A DNA stretch of 44,535 bases from Christensenella sp. UBA3944 (GTDB lineage Bacteria > Bacillota > Clostridia > Christensenellales > DTU072). Shown piece after piece: positions 32,796 to 41,019 of this stretch. The position numbers and the translations under genes were made by a program. The stretch lies in the NCBI GenBank assembly GCA_002385605.1, contig DGDU01000029.1:62295-106829 (forward strand). The letters are read 5' to 3'. The notes under the pieces were generated by a model that saw only the letters and a list, made by a program, of their open reading frames with translations, ran no database searches and was not told the origin of the DNA. The stretch's first letter is position 1; every line of letters begins with the position of its first letter.

Positions 32796-34187
32796 CTACC
32801 TGTTGAAAAAATACTCTGCGGCGTTATCGAAGCAGATATCCTTTACAACCTTGCCCACGAAATCTATGTCCTGTGTGATTTCGCCGTTATCCATAAGCGT
32901 GCCGAGGAAGTTGCAAAGTATCCTTCTGAAGTAGTGGTGCCTGGGGTAAGAAAGGAAAGACCTGCTGTCTGTAAGCATACCGATAAACGAGCCGATATGA
33001 GTGAGGGCGGCTAGGTCGGTGAGGTGCTTTTCCATGCCAGGCTTGTGGTCAAGGAACCACCACGCCGCGCCGTACTGCATAGCCCCCTTTGCCGAGCTTT
33101 GCTGGAAGCAGCCTATAAGGGTGCAGAACTCGGCGTTCATCTTTGGGTTCAAGTTGAACAGGATGACTTTAGGCAGCGAATTTTCGGATATAAGCCTGTC
33201 GAACAGCCTGGAAAGAAGGGTTGTGGAGTCGGTATCCGAAACGCTGTCGTAGCCGCTGTCCAAGCCGAGTTTATTGAGCATAACGGCATTGTTGTTTCTC
33301 ATCGCGCCGATGTGAATTTCGGTGACGATATTGTTCTTTGCGTACATTTTGCAAAGGAAGTATGTGAGGTAGCCTTTGAAAGCCTCGGTTTCGGCCAGGG
33401 TGAGCTCCTGCCCGCTCAGCCTCTTGGCAAAAGCCTTTTCGGCCGCAGCTCTGTCGCCCACGGGAAGGGCTTTTTCTAAGGCTATATCGGCGGCTACCGC
33501 GCCTGCTTTAATAAAGTCGGCGAGGCGGGCTTCCAACGCCCTTTCGAGATCGTTAAGGCCTGCTATGGGGAGGGAGCAAGCCTCGAGTTTTGCCAAAAAC
33601 TCGGGGTAGCGCTCTGCCTCGATATTCATAATCTTGTCTGCGCGGAAGGCGGGAAGCACTGTGAAGCCTTCAAACTTTTCCTTGAGCGCGGCAAAGGTCG
33701 TAAGGTCGTCAAACACCTCGTTGGTGGTGAATATATACCTTACCCCGGACTTCCTTATAATGTCGGAGGGCTTAAGGTTGTTCTTTTTGATGTAATCGTT
33801 GCAGTAATTCCAGATATATTCGGCGTTTTGCTCGTTTATTTCGGCGGTGCAGCCGAAGTATTCCTCCAGTTCGGCCTGCGACCAATGGTATAAGGGGTTG
33901 CCGAAAGCCGTGCCCACCGTTTTGCAATAGGCAAAAAACTTTTCTTTGTCGCTCGCTCCGCCCGTGATGAACTCTTCGTCTATACCGAAGTTTCTCATAA
34001 GGCGCCACTTGTAGTGGTCGTACTTGAGCCATACCGAGTAGATGCTCTCAAACACCTCGTCTGCTAAGAGTTCCTTTTCGGAAAGGTGGCAATGGTAATC
34101 GAAAATGGGCATATCCTTGGCGTAGCCGAAATACAGCTTTTCGGCGTACTCGTTTTGCAGCAGAAAGTTTTTCTTCATATAACTCAT
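32796..34187 (-). CDS. uxaC: Glucuronate/galacturonate isomerase
   Basis: 463 residues, the family length. Isomerises D-galacturonate to D-tagaturonate (and D-glucuronate to D-fructuronate). Metal-binding H32 and H34 lie in FDYHCHLS; DSRSFLSYPRHHYFRRIL near the C-terminus is a UxaC hallmark. GAGGAG precedes the ATG, which overlaps the uxaA stop as ATGA. First enzyme of the pathway although third gene of the operon. Confidence 0.96.
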   Translation of the reverse strand: MSYMKKNFLLQNEYAEKLYFGYAKDMPIFDYHCHLSEKELLADEVFESIYSVWLKYDHYKWRLMRNFGIDEEFITGGASDKEKFFAYCKTVGTAFGNPLYHWSQAELEEYFGCTAEINEQNAEYIWNYCNDYIKKNNLKPSDIIRKSGVRYIFTTNEVFDDLTTFAALKEKFEGFTVLPAFRADKIMNIEAERYPEFLAKLEACSLPIAGLNDLERALEARLADFIKAGAVAADIALEKALPVGDRAAAEKAFAKRLSGQELTLAETEAFKGYLTYFLCKMYAKNNIVTEIHIGAMRNNNAVMLNKLGLDSGYDSVSDTDSTTLLSRLFDRLISENSLPKVILFNLNPKMNAEFCTLIGCFQQSSAKGAMQYGAAWWFLDHKPGMEKHLTDLAALTHIGSFIGMLTDSRSFLSYPRHHYFRRILCNFLGTLMDNGEITQDIDFVGKVVKDICFDNAAEYFFNR

Positions 34188-35581
34188 AGTGTCACTCCTC
34201 GTTTATCAAACGCTATCTCGGCGTAGTTCTCGCTTTTGCAGATGTATTCCCCGTTTGCCGTCCTGATGATAAGATCAAACAGCCCATCTTCGTCCATCGA
34301 CGCCGCCGAAAAGTCTATCCAGTTGGATTTGCCTTCGGCAAGCCGCCCGTTGGATGCGATTTTGAGGGTAGGCACACATGCCGAAAAGGGCGTGCCCCTG
34401 CCCGTGGTGAACAGTATTACCGAGCAACCGCAGGCGGCAAGCGCGGTAGAGGCTATAAGATCGTTGCCGGGCGCGGCAAGAACGCTAAGCCCTTGCTTAG
34501 AGATTCTATCGCCGTACTTTAACACATCGACAACGGGGGAACTGCCGCCCTTAAGCACGCAGCCCAGAGATTTTTCCTCAAGCGTGGTAATCCCGCCAGC
34601 CTTGTTGCCGGGGCTGGGGTTTTCGTATATGGGCATATTGTTTTTGCGGTAATAATCCTTGAAATCCTCTATAAGCCCGTTAAGTTTGCCGAAGGTGCCT
34701 ATGTCGCAGCACTTGTTAAGCACAGGCTGCTCGGCGCCGAACATCTCGGGAATTTCGGTAAGCACTACGCTCGCGCCCAGGGCTACAAGCCTGTCGCTCA
34801 CTTTGCCCACCAGCGGGTTGGCGGTGATGCCGGAAAAGGCGTCGCTTCCGCCGCACTTAAGCCCCACGGCAAGGCGGGAAAACGAAACCTTCCCGCGTTT
34901 GATTTCCGCAGCTTTGTCAAGAAAATCCCTTACGATATTAAGGCCGTATTCTATTTCGTCGCCGACTTCCTGGCAGCTCATATAGGCAAACTGCCCTTTG
35001 TCGTACGGCTCGAGCTCTTTTTTAATTCCGCTTAAGGTGTTGTTTTCGCAGCCCAACCCTACAAAGAGAGTAAAGGCGGCGTTTGGGTTTTGGGCTATGT
35101 CGCACAGCAGTATTTTGATGTTTTCGGCGTCCTCTCCCAATTGGCTGCAACCGAACTGATGGGTGAGGGCAAAGATATTATCCGCCCTGCCGCCGTTTTC
35201 TCTGTTTGCCATCTCGGCTATCGTTTTAGCGACGCCGTTTACGCAGCCCACGGTGGGTATGACATAAATATATTTTCTTACCCCATAGCCGTTGGCGTTG
35301 GGATAGCCGTAAAAATAAGCATCTTCGGCCTTGGGCAAAGAGCTTTCCTGCTTTTCGTAAACAAAGGCCCTTTCCTCGTCCAGGCAGGTGCGCATATTGT
35401 GGGTATGCACCCACTCGCCCCGGGCGATATCCTCGGTTGCCCTGCCGATTATATGCCCGTATTTTATTATGTAGCCGCCTTTTTTGATGGGGACTCGCGC
35501 CGCCTTATGCCCTACCGGCACGCCGCCCTCTTCCATCACGACAACGACATTGTCTTTCTCGTTTATGATTAACTCTTTCAT
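34184..35581 (-). CDS. uxaA: Altronate dehydratase
   Basis: 465 residues. Dehydrates D-altronate to KDG. The N-terminal SAF domain (about 1-75: GHKAARVPIKKGG, RGEWVHTHNM) is fused to the large C-terminal domain with GCSQLGEDAENIK, GLKCGGSDAFSGITANP and GRGTPFS, the iron-dependent dehydratase core. Coupled at both ends by ATGA overlaps with uxaB and uxaC. Confidence 0.95.
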   Translation of the reverse strand: MKELIINEKDNVVVVMEEGGVPVGHKAARVPIKKGGYIIKYGHIIGRATEDIARGEWVHTHNMRTCLDEERAFVYEKQESSLPKAEDAYFYGYPNANGYGVRKYIYVIPTVGCVNGVAKTIAEMANRENGGRADNIFALTHQFGCSQLGEDAENIKILLCDIAQNPNAAFTLFVGLGCENNTLSGIKKELEPYDKGQFAYMSCQEVGDEIEYGLNIVRDFLDKAAEIKRGKVSFSRLAVGLKCGGSDAFSGITANPLVGKVSDRLVALGASVVLTEIPEMFGAEQPVLNKCCDIGTFGKLNGLIEDFKDYYRKNNMPIYENPSPGNKAGGITTLEEKSLGCVLKGGSSPVVDVLKYGDRISKQGLSVLAAPGNDLIASTALAACGCSVILFTTGRGTPFSACVPTLKIASNGRLAEGKSNWIDFSAASMDEDGLFDLIIRTANGEYICKSENYAEIAFDKRGVTL

Positions 35582-36939
35582 AGCAGCGAAACACCTTTGC
35601 CGAGCTGTTCTAAATTGCGCCGGAGCGTATCCGCAAGGCCGCCGATCTCGTTAAGATTTACGCCCCATATATTGGCAGAGAGAAATTCGGCCAGGGTTCC
35701 TCCGTTTATAAAGAAAGTCAAAAATTCCTTATCGTCCTTCATTTCGAGGGGCTTGCCGTTTACATTGAAGTAATACGCGCCTCCCTTTTCGTACAGCGAG
35801 CGGTAAGTGTGAATGAGGTAAGAAAGGCCCGCCGCCATGTTGGCGGGAATCCTGCCGTGCTTTTCGCAGTAATCCATAAACGAGGGCAGCACCCTTGCCT
35901 TCCATTTGGAAACGCTGTTTAAGGATATAGAAAGCAGTTTGTGGTTTATATAGGGGTTTTCAAACCTCTCTATTACGCTTTGGGCGAACTTTTTGGTTTC
36001 GGTTTGGTCTTCGGCGACGAATGGCACGATTTCGTTTTCCAATGTGCTTTCGACAAAGCCGCGGAGTCTGGGGTTATTCATAACATCGTAAACCGTATCG
36101 GCGCCCGACCAGATCGCGGGGAATACCATATTGGTATGGCTCCCGTTAAGCACCCTTACCTTGCGCCTCTTGTAGTAGGTTACATTCTCTGTTATGATAA
36201 TATCCACGCCGTGGAAGCCCTCTTTAAGGAGCTTCTCTATCTCGCCCTTTTTCTCTATAACCCAAAGCCCGAAAGGCTCGCCGACGGTTATAAGCCCGTC
36301 CTCTTTGCCGAGAAGCCCGGCGAATCTTTGTTCCTCCCCTCTCGGATAGCCCGAAACAATCCTGTCCACAAGGGTGTTGCAATAAAAGTTTTCTTTTGCG
36401 TTCCACTCGGCAAACTCGCGGGGCAAATCCCAATGGCTTATGTAGCTCTCGACGCAGCGCTTAAGGTTTAAGGCGTTGTCGTCTATAAGCTCGACGGGAA
36501 GCATATAAAGTCCGTTAAGCCCAGCCTTAAATCTTTCGTAAAGGAAGGCGGTTAACTTTGCGGGATAGGAGCTTCCGCCCAAATCCGAAATTGTGTCGCG
36601 CTCGCTGAAATAAATGCCCGCCTCTGTTGTGTTGGAAACGACTATTCTGAGGTCGGGGTCTTTTGCTAGTGCGTCGAACTTCTCCTTTTCCTCGAAAGGA
36701 AAAGCCTCTTTTACCACCGATACCTCGCGGAATTTTTCGACGGCTTTGCCGTTTTCCATGCCGCGCAATACAACGGTATAGCGGTTGTTTTGCTTTACGA
36801 ATTTATCCAAAGTGCCGTATTCGACGGGCTTGATTATGCTTACCGCATAATCCCCGCCTTCTTCATTAAGGATGTCGAAATAATAATCCGCGAATGCCCT
36901 TAAAAAATTACCTTCTCCGAATTGCGCTATCTTTATCAT
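35578..36939 (-). CDS. uxaB: Tagaturonate reductase (altronate oxidoreductase)
   Basis: 453 residues from the ATG at 36939. Reduces tagaturonate to altronate with NADH. The N-terminal fold IAQFGEGNFLRAFADYY matches the UxaB branch of the mannitol dehydrogenase family; the catalytic K, N and H are in KVRVLNGSHTNMVF near 262-275. A GTG 17 codons upstream is in frame but lacks family similarity. No Shine-Dalgarno is visible for the ATG; a short ORF (36936-37031) ends across it. First gene of the uxaB-uxaA-uxaC-MPE-EEP-GH63 unit. Confidence 0.93.
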   Translation of the reverse strand: MIKIAQFGEGNFLRAFADYYFDILNEEGGDYAVSIIKPVEYGTLDKFVKQNNRYTVVLRGMENGKAVEKFREVSVVKEAFPFEEKEKFDALAKDPDLRIVVSNTTEAGIYFSERDTISDLGGSSYPAKLTAFLYERFKAGLNGLYMLPVELIDDNALNLKRCVESYISHWDLPREFAEWNAKENFYCNTLVDRIVSGYPRGEEQRFAGLLGKEDGLITVGEPFGLWVIEKKGEIEKLLKEGFHGVDIIITENVTYYKRRKVRVLNGSHTNMVFPAIWSGADTVYDVMNNPRLRGFVESTLENEIVPFVAEDQTETKKFAQSVIERFENPYINHKLLSISLNSVSKWKARVLPSFMDYCEKHGRIPANMAAGLSYLIHTYRSLYEKGGAYYFNVNGKPLEMKDDKEFLTFFINGGTLAEFLSANIWGVNLNEIGGLADTLRRNLEQLGKGVSLL

Positions 36940-37031
36940 ACCGGCCGAATAAATATTGCCGTTTGATTTTGCCCGAGGGCACGGCAACACTTTTGCGGGA
37001 AACGGAAAAGCTCTTTTACGATAACTCCCAT
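36936..37031 (-). CDS. Possible 31-codon leader ORF overlapping the uxaB start
   Basis: ATG at 37029-37031 and a TGA (36936-36938) that overlaps the uxaB ATG as ATGA, the same junction as between the other uxa genes. It would explain how uxaB is translated without its own ribosome binding site. Against it: the transcript is expected to start only about 8 nt before its ATG and its own Shine-Dalgarno is poor (GGCGGA next to the ATG). Begins MGVIVKELFRFPQK. Confidence 0.25.
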   Translation of the reverse strand: MGVIVKELFRFPQKCCRALGQNQTAIFIRPV

Positions 37032-37045
37032 TCCGCCGTTAATAT

Positions 37046-37073
37046 ATTATATCATACAGGCATTGCTTTTCTA
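37046..37073 (-). promoter_or_regulatory. Promoter of the uxaB operon, extended -10
   Basis: TATAAT (37046-37051) with TG one base upstream (TGATATAAT) and a weak -35 TAGAAA (37068-37073) at 16 bp on the minus strand. A weak -35 overlapped by a regulator site is the usual design of an activator-dependent promoter. Confidence 0.7.
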
Positions 37074-37091
37074 TATAAAATACTGTATAAT
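37063..37091 (+). promoter_or_regulatory. Promoter of the AraC-type regulator gene
   Basis: TTGCTT (37063-37068) and TATAAT (37086-37091) with a 17-bp spacer. It overlaps the uxaB -35 and lies largely within the shared 41-bp element, so a protein bound there would block it. Confidence 0.75.
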
Positions 37092-37108
37092 ATGTTAAAA
37101 TTACATAT
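37068..37108 (-). promoter_or_regulatory. Putative AraC-type operator upstream of uxaB (copy 1)
   Basis: 41-bp element ending in the uxaB -35. On the minus strand it begins ATATGTAATTTTA, continues CAT and TTATAC, and ends TTATATAGAAA. 34 of 41 positions equal the element at 44105-44145 without gaps, and most differences fall in one 6-bp block. It covers the araC-type promoter. Confidence 0.7.
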
Positions 37109-37138
37109 TATTTAATTCAAAATAAACGGAGCGTAACG

Positions 37139-37936
37139 ATGCCGTTCCTCGAAGTGGACCAAAACATAGAAAAAGAGGGTTGGGCGATGCCCGACCTCCA
37201 TTCGCACCCCCATTACGAGCTGTATTTTCTCGAGAAAGGAGAGCGCGACTTCTTTATAGGAAGCACGCTTTTCCTCGTAAAGGAAAATACCGCCGTTCTG
37301 GTGCCGCCCTTTGTTATGCACAAGACCGAGGGCGGGCCTTTTTCTCGCATAAATGTAAACTTTACGGACAACATATTTGACGAAAAAGAAAAAGCCCTGC
37401 TCGCCGAACTGTCCAGGACAATGGTCTTCCCGCTTAAGCACGAGGACGGCGAAACCGTAAAGCGGCTTATGTACACTATGCTCGCTAACGAAGAAAGCCA
37501 TACCGCCGCCGAAAAGGAAGCCGCGAAGCTATGCGCCAAAGCGATTATCGGCTGCCTGTATTTGTACCGCGGGGCGGCAAAAGAGGCCGAAAAAATAACC
37601 TTTAGCGGAAGGATTAAGCCCGAGACGCTCAAAATAATCAAATACATTAACGAAAACTTCCGAAACAAGCTTACAATCGGCATGCTCGCTAAGCAATTCA
37701 ACCTTTCCGAAAGCTGCCTTTCCAAGAGCTTCAAGCGCGAAACGGGCTACAATGTTTCGGAGTTTATACTTCAGACTACAATAAACGAAGCCAAGCATTT
37801 GCTGGGCTCGACAAAACTTTCGGTAAACGAAATCGCCGAGAAACTGGGGTTTTCCTCGGCGAATTATTTCGGTTTGATCTTCAAGCAGAAGGTGGGCTTG
37901 TCCCCCCTTGCGTACAGAAAGTACCTGCTCTCTTAA
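37139..37936 (+). CDS. AraC-family transcriptional regulator
   Basis: 265 residues. An N-terminal cupin sensing domain (about 1-130; DLHSHPHYELYFLEKGERDF) and a C-terminal pair of helix-turn-helix motifs (about 165-265; LTIGMLAKQFNLSESCLSKSFKRETG and LSVNEIAEKLGFSSANYFGLIFKQ, in parts). GGAG lies 7 nt before the ATG. Divergent from uxaB, its promoter inside the putative operator: likely an activator of the galacturonate genes that represses its own gene. The ligand is probably a uronate; that is inference. Confidence 0.88.
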   Translation: MPFLEVDQNIEKEGWAMPDLHSHPHYELYFLEKGERDFFIGSTLFLVKENTAVLVPPFVMHKTEGGPFSRINVNFTDNIFDEKEKALLAELSRTMVFPLKHEDGETVKRLMYTMLANEESHTAAEKEAAKLCAKAIIGCLYLYRGAAKEAEKITFSGRIKPETLKIIKYINENFRNKLTIGMLAKQFNLSESCLSKSFKRETGYNVSEFILQTTINEAKHLLGSTKLSVNEIAEKLGFSSANYFGLIFKQKVGLSPLAYRKYLLS

Positions 37937-37941
37937 GATAT

Positions 37942-40900
37942 TTATTGAAGCTCGATTTTTGGCGCGCTCAGTATCCCCGCCGGCGAAAGCACATAACGCT
38001 TTGTGTTTTCGTGCTTTAACGGATAGTATGAACGGGGAGAAATAAGCGCCTTTTTTGCCGCCTTAAGGTGTATGGGCCCGAAGGCGTTCTGGCGGGAAAT
38101 GTACGCTGTTATTTCGAGGTTCGTTTCCCCTTCGTTAGTGGGCAATACCGCCTCATAGGGCGCCAAAGCTATAAGCTTGCTTTCGCTTGTGCGGGCGCGC
38201 AAAACGGCCGCGGCAAAGTCGCCTACCGTAACCTTGGCATCCTTGCCGTTACTTTCAAAGGGTAAACGGTATGTTAGTTCGCCGCCGTAGAAAGGCAGGC
38301 CCTGTTTCGTTATATCCCCGAATTTAAGGCGGGAAGGGAGGGGAATAAGCGTTGCCTTCGCCCCTTTGATTTTGACCCCGAAATCGCCCAGCAGATAGCA
38401 CCACTCGGTATTGGTATTGGCGCCGAAGGGCAGGGATATCTCCAGAATGTTTTTGCCTGTTATGATGGGCGGAAGGGCCACTTTCTTTATGGATTTATCT
38501 ACATACCAGCCGCAAATATCTAACTTAACTTCTTTGCCGTTAAGCGTAATCTTAGCCGACTCGGCGTCCTCGAGAGCGAGGTAAGGCTTTGCCACTTCTG
38601 TTTGGCTGTTTATAACAAACTTAAGGTTAAGCGTATTCTTCGGGGGTATTTTCTCTGCCGCCCACGGCTGGCACTCGCGCCCTTTGCGCAAGGGTAAACC
38701 CAGCCTCTTCCTGCAAATGTTATCAAGGCGTAGAAGCTCGCATGGCCTTAACGAATACCTGTTATTGTCCAAGGCAAAATAAGCGTTGTCAAGCAACAAG
38801 ACATTGGGCTCGCCGAGGGTGTAGCTCACGCTGTCCCCTGCCGTTACGGTTGTTGTGAACTTCGGCAGATTGCCGCTTGCCCAAGGCGCTCCCGTTTTGT
38901 CGAAGCGCAAAAGCAGGCTGTCGTGGTTGTATACATCGACGGTTACGAAGGTAAAGCCGTTTTCCTTTACGGACTTCAAGCCGAAAACCTCGCCGCTTAT
39001 TGTGTCCCACAAAGATGCCTGCCATTCGCCTTTTACGCAAACCGTAATGGTTCTCTTTTTTGCCTTTTCGGATACCGAAATTGTGTTTTTGGCAACCCTT
39101 GCCACAAAAAGCCACAGCCCGCCGTTATCCTCACGAAGCTGGCAGACAGTCTCTTGCGAAAGCCGCCCGTTTTCGTATATTCCGTAAAGCCTTTCTTCTT
39201 CCAAGGCCCCGATAATCTCATCTTTACTAAAAGGAAGGCGCTCGCAATCTTTAGCGAGTTTAGCCGCGGCGTCCGATTTTTTGCCGTCTGAATATTCGGG
39301 TATGCCTCCGGCAAATATCACCCTGCCGCCCGCATTGCGGAATGCGGACAGCCTCTCGATAGTAGTCGAGCGAAGTGATAAGCAGTCGGGAACGATAACG
39401 GTTTTATATTCCATCTCGCCCACTTTAAGCGGGTAGCCGCCTTCTTTTGTAAGTTCGGGGAAGGTGGATTCGCAAATATAATCGAAGTCGAAGCCCGCTT
39501 TCAAAAGAAGCTCTGTGATCTGCGCGAACTCTTTTTCCATCTTTATTCCGCGAACCATTGACATACCGCCGCACTTAAGCCAAAAGCTTTCTATGGGGTG
39601 GATAACCGCGATCTGCGCTACGGGTTTGCCTCTCGTTAACGCCGTGTTTACCCTGGCGAAATGGTCCTCGATATACTTATACTGCTCCCACCACGGCGAA
39701 TGATAGAACATCGAAGCGGGATAGTCGCGCTTGGCAATGCCTTTAAGGGACATATGGCTTAAGTGGGGCACCCTCAGGGTTACACCCAGGGCCGCCTGCC
39801 AGTCGGCGCTCAGCTTATAATTCGCGAAGCTGTTGTCCCACCTCGATACGCCGTACAGTTCGCTGAGCATGCCTTCCCTGCCGTATTGCCTTACGGCGGA
39901 CTGCGCCTGTTTGGCTGTTGTGAACTCGTGCCTCGCGCAAAGCATATCTATACCCGGTATGTCAAAGCAACGGTATTGCCTCATGGCTTCGCCGCTCGAG
40001 CGTGTCTGTGAAACAAGCCTGGGCTCTTCCATAAGGTGGCCCGTAAGCGAAATACCCATTTCGCGGCAGCGCCCGCCGAGGTTATCCGCAAACGCCGAAG
40101 CAAACCTTTCGGCAAGGTGGTCGAAATAATGCTGCCTTACTTCCCTGTTTCCGTCACGGGTAGCCCAGAAAAGCTCGGGCAGCCTGTCTAGTATCGAATA
40201 CCCGTATACCTTTGTAAAGGTGGCGTCGAAATCGTCCGTCCAAGCCCTGTCCTTGCTTTGGTAAGGATACGGGCATACATATTTTTTGTACATATGCACT
40301 TGTGGCTCGTCGGTGAACATCGTTCTTATGGTAGCCCCGAAATGCTCCCTTACCGTCTTTTCGTAGGCGCCGTAGGTAATCTCTACGAAACGGTCTACCG
40401 CCGCCTTGTCCAAAGTGTTAAGGTAGGGCTCGTTGTTAAGAAAGCTTCTCGGCTTTTCGGTAGTAAGATAAGCGTGCCAAACTATCCCTACGGGGTTTTC
40501 GGTGTTGGACAGCCTTTTGTAGCCGAGAAGCCTGCCCGCGACAGCCGATACCTTATATCTCGCGAGAAGAAGCTTACCTTCCGTCAGCGTGCCGTCGTCG
40601 GCAACTTTCGGGGGCGTTTTGGATTTATGAACGGTGAACAGCAAATACCTCGCGGCAAAGCGTTTGTCCTTTGTCGCCATCCCGCCCGCGTTGCCCGAGG
40701 GCCATCTGTCCTCGTCGTAGAGGTAAAGAAGCATATCTTCTTTACGGGCTGCTTCGGCAGCGGCAACCACGCAGGAGTTGAACTTATCGCTAAGGTAAGG
40801 CGTATCCAAACCCGAGCGGCAATGGGCGTGAGCGCCTCCGAACCCCATGCGCTTGAACATAGAAACCTGTTCTATTACCTCCGATTCGTCCAAAGCGCAG

Positions 40901-40995
40901 TTCCATGACCAAAAAGGAGCCCCGCGGTACTCCGCGGTGGGCTCCTTGAAGAGGTTTATATCAAGTTGTTTTTCGTCTTTTTTTGCGTATAACAT
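37942..40995 (-). CDS. GH106-like glycoside hydrolase (alpha-L-rhamnosidase candidate)
   Basis: 1017 residues, no signal peptide. The N-terminal TIM barrel has the patterns EYRGAPFWSWN (residues 22-32), GFGGAHAHCRSGLDTPYLS and YLYDEDRWPSGNAGG (91-105), typical of the large family that includes GH106 rhamnosidases. A glutamine-amidotransferase-like domain follows near 465-585 (IAVIHPIESFW ... GGRVIFAGG), then beta-rich domains with a sugar-binding module (about 780-920). Rhamnose removal from rhamnogalacturonan fragments fits the neighbours, but the activity is inferred. No obvious Shine-Dalgarno. Ends 5 bp from the convergent araC-type gene, with no terminator visible. Confidence 0.75.
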   Translation of the reverse strand: MLYAKKDEKQLDINLFKEPTAEYRGAPFWSWNCALDESEVIEQVSMFKRMGFGGAHAHCRSGLDTPYLSDKFNSCVVAAAEAARKEDMLLYLYDEDRWPSGNAGGMATKDKRFAARYLLFTVHKSKTPPKVADDGTLTEGKLLLARYKVSAVAGRLLGYKRLSNTENPVGIVWHAYLTTEKPRSFLNNEPYLNTLDKAAVDRFVEITYGAYEKTVREHFGATIRTMFTDEPQVHMYKKYVCPYPYQSKDRAWTDDFDATFTKVYGYSILDRLPELFWATRDGNREVRQHYFDHLAERFASAFADNLGGRCREMGISLTGHLMEEPRLVSQTRSSGEAMRQYRCFDIPGIDMLCARHEFTTAKQAQSAVRQYGREGMLSELYGVSRWDNSFANYKLSADWQAALGVTLRVPHLSHMSLKGIAKRDYPASMFYHSPWWEQYKYIEDHFARVNTALTRGKPVAQIAVIHPIESFWLKCGGMSMVRGIKMEKEFAQITELLLKAGFDFDYICESTFPELTKEGGYPLKVGEMEYKTVIVPDCLSLRSTTIERLSAFRNAGGRVIFAGGIPEYSDGKKSDAAAKLAKDCERLPFSKDEIIGALEEERLYGIYENGRLSQETVCQLREDNGGLWLFVARVAKNTISVSEKAKKRTITVCVKGEWQASLWDTISGEVFGLKSVKENGFTFVTVDVYNHDSLLLRFDKTGAPWASGNLPKFTTTVTAGDSVSYTLGEPNVLLLDNAYFALDNNRYSLRPCELLRLDNICRKRLGLPLRKGRECQPWAAEKIPPKNTLNLKFVINSQTEVAKPYLALEDAESAKITLNGKEVKLDICGWYVDKSIKKVALPPIITGKNILEISLPFGANTNTEWCYLLGDFGVKIKGAKATLIPLPSRLKFGDITKQGLPFYGGELTYRLPFESNGKDAKVTVGDFAAAVLRARTSESKLIALAPYEAVLPTNEGETNLEITAYISRQNAFGPIHLKAAKKALISPRSYYPLKHENTKRYVLSPAGILSAPKIELQ

Positions 40996-41019
40996 ATTAA
41001 CCGATTATTCTGTTCGGCA

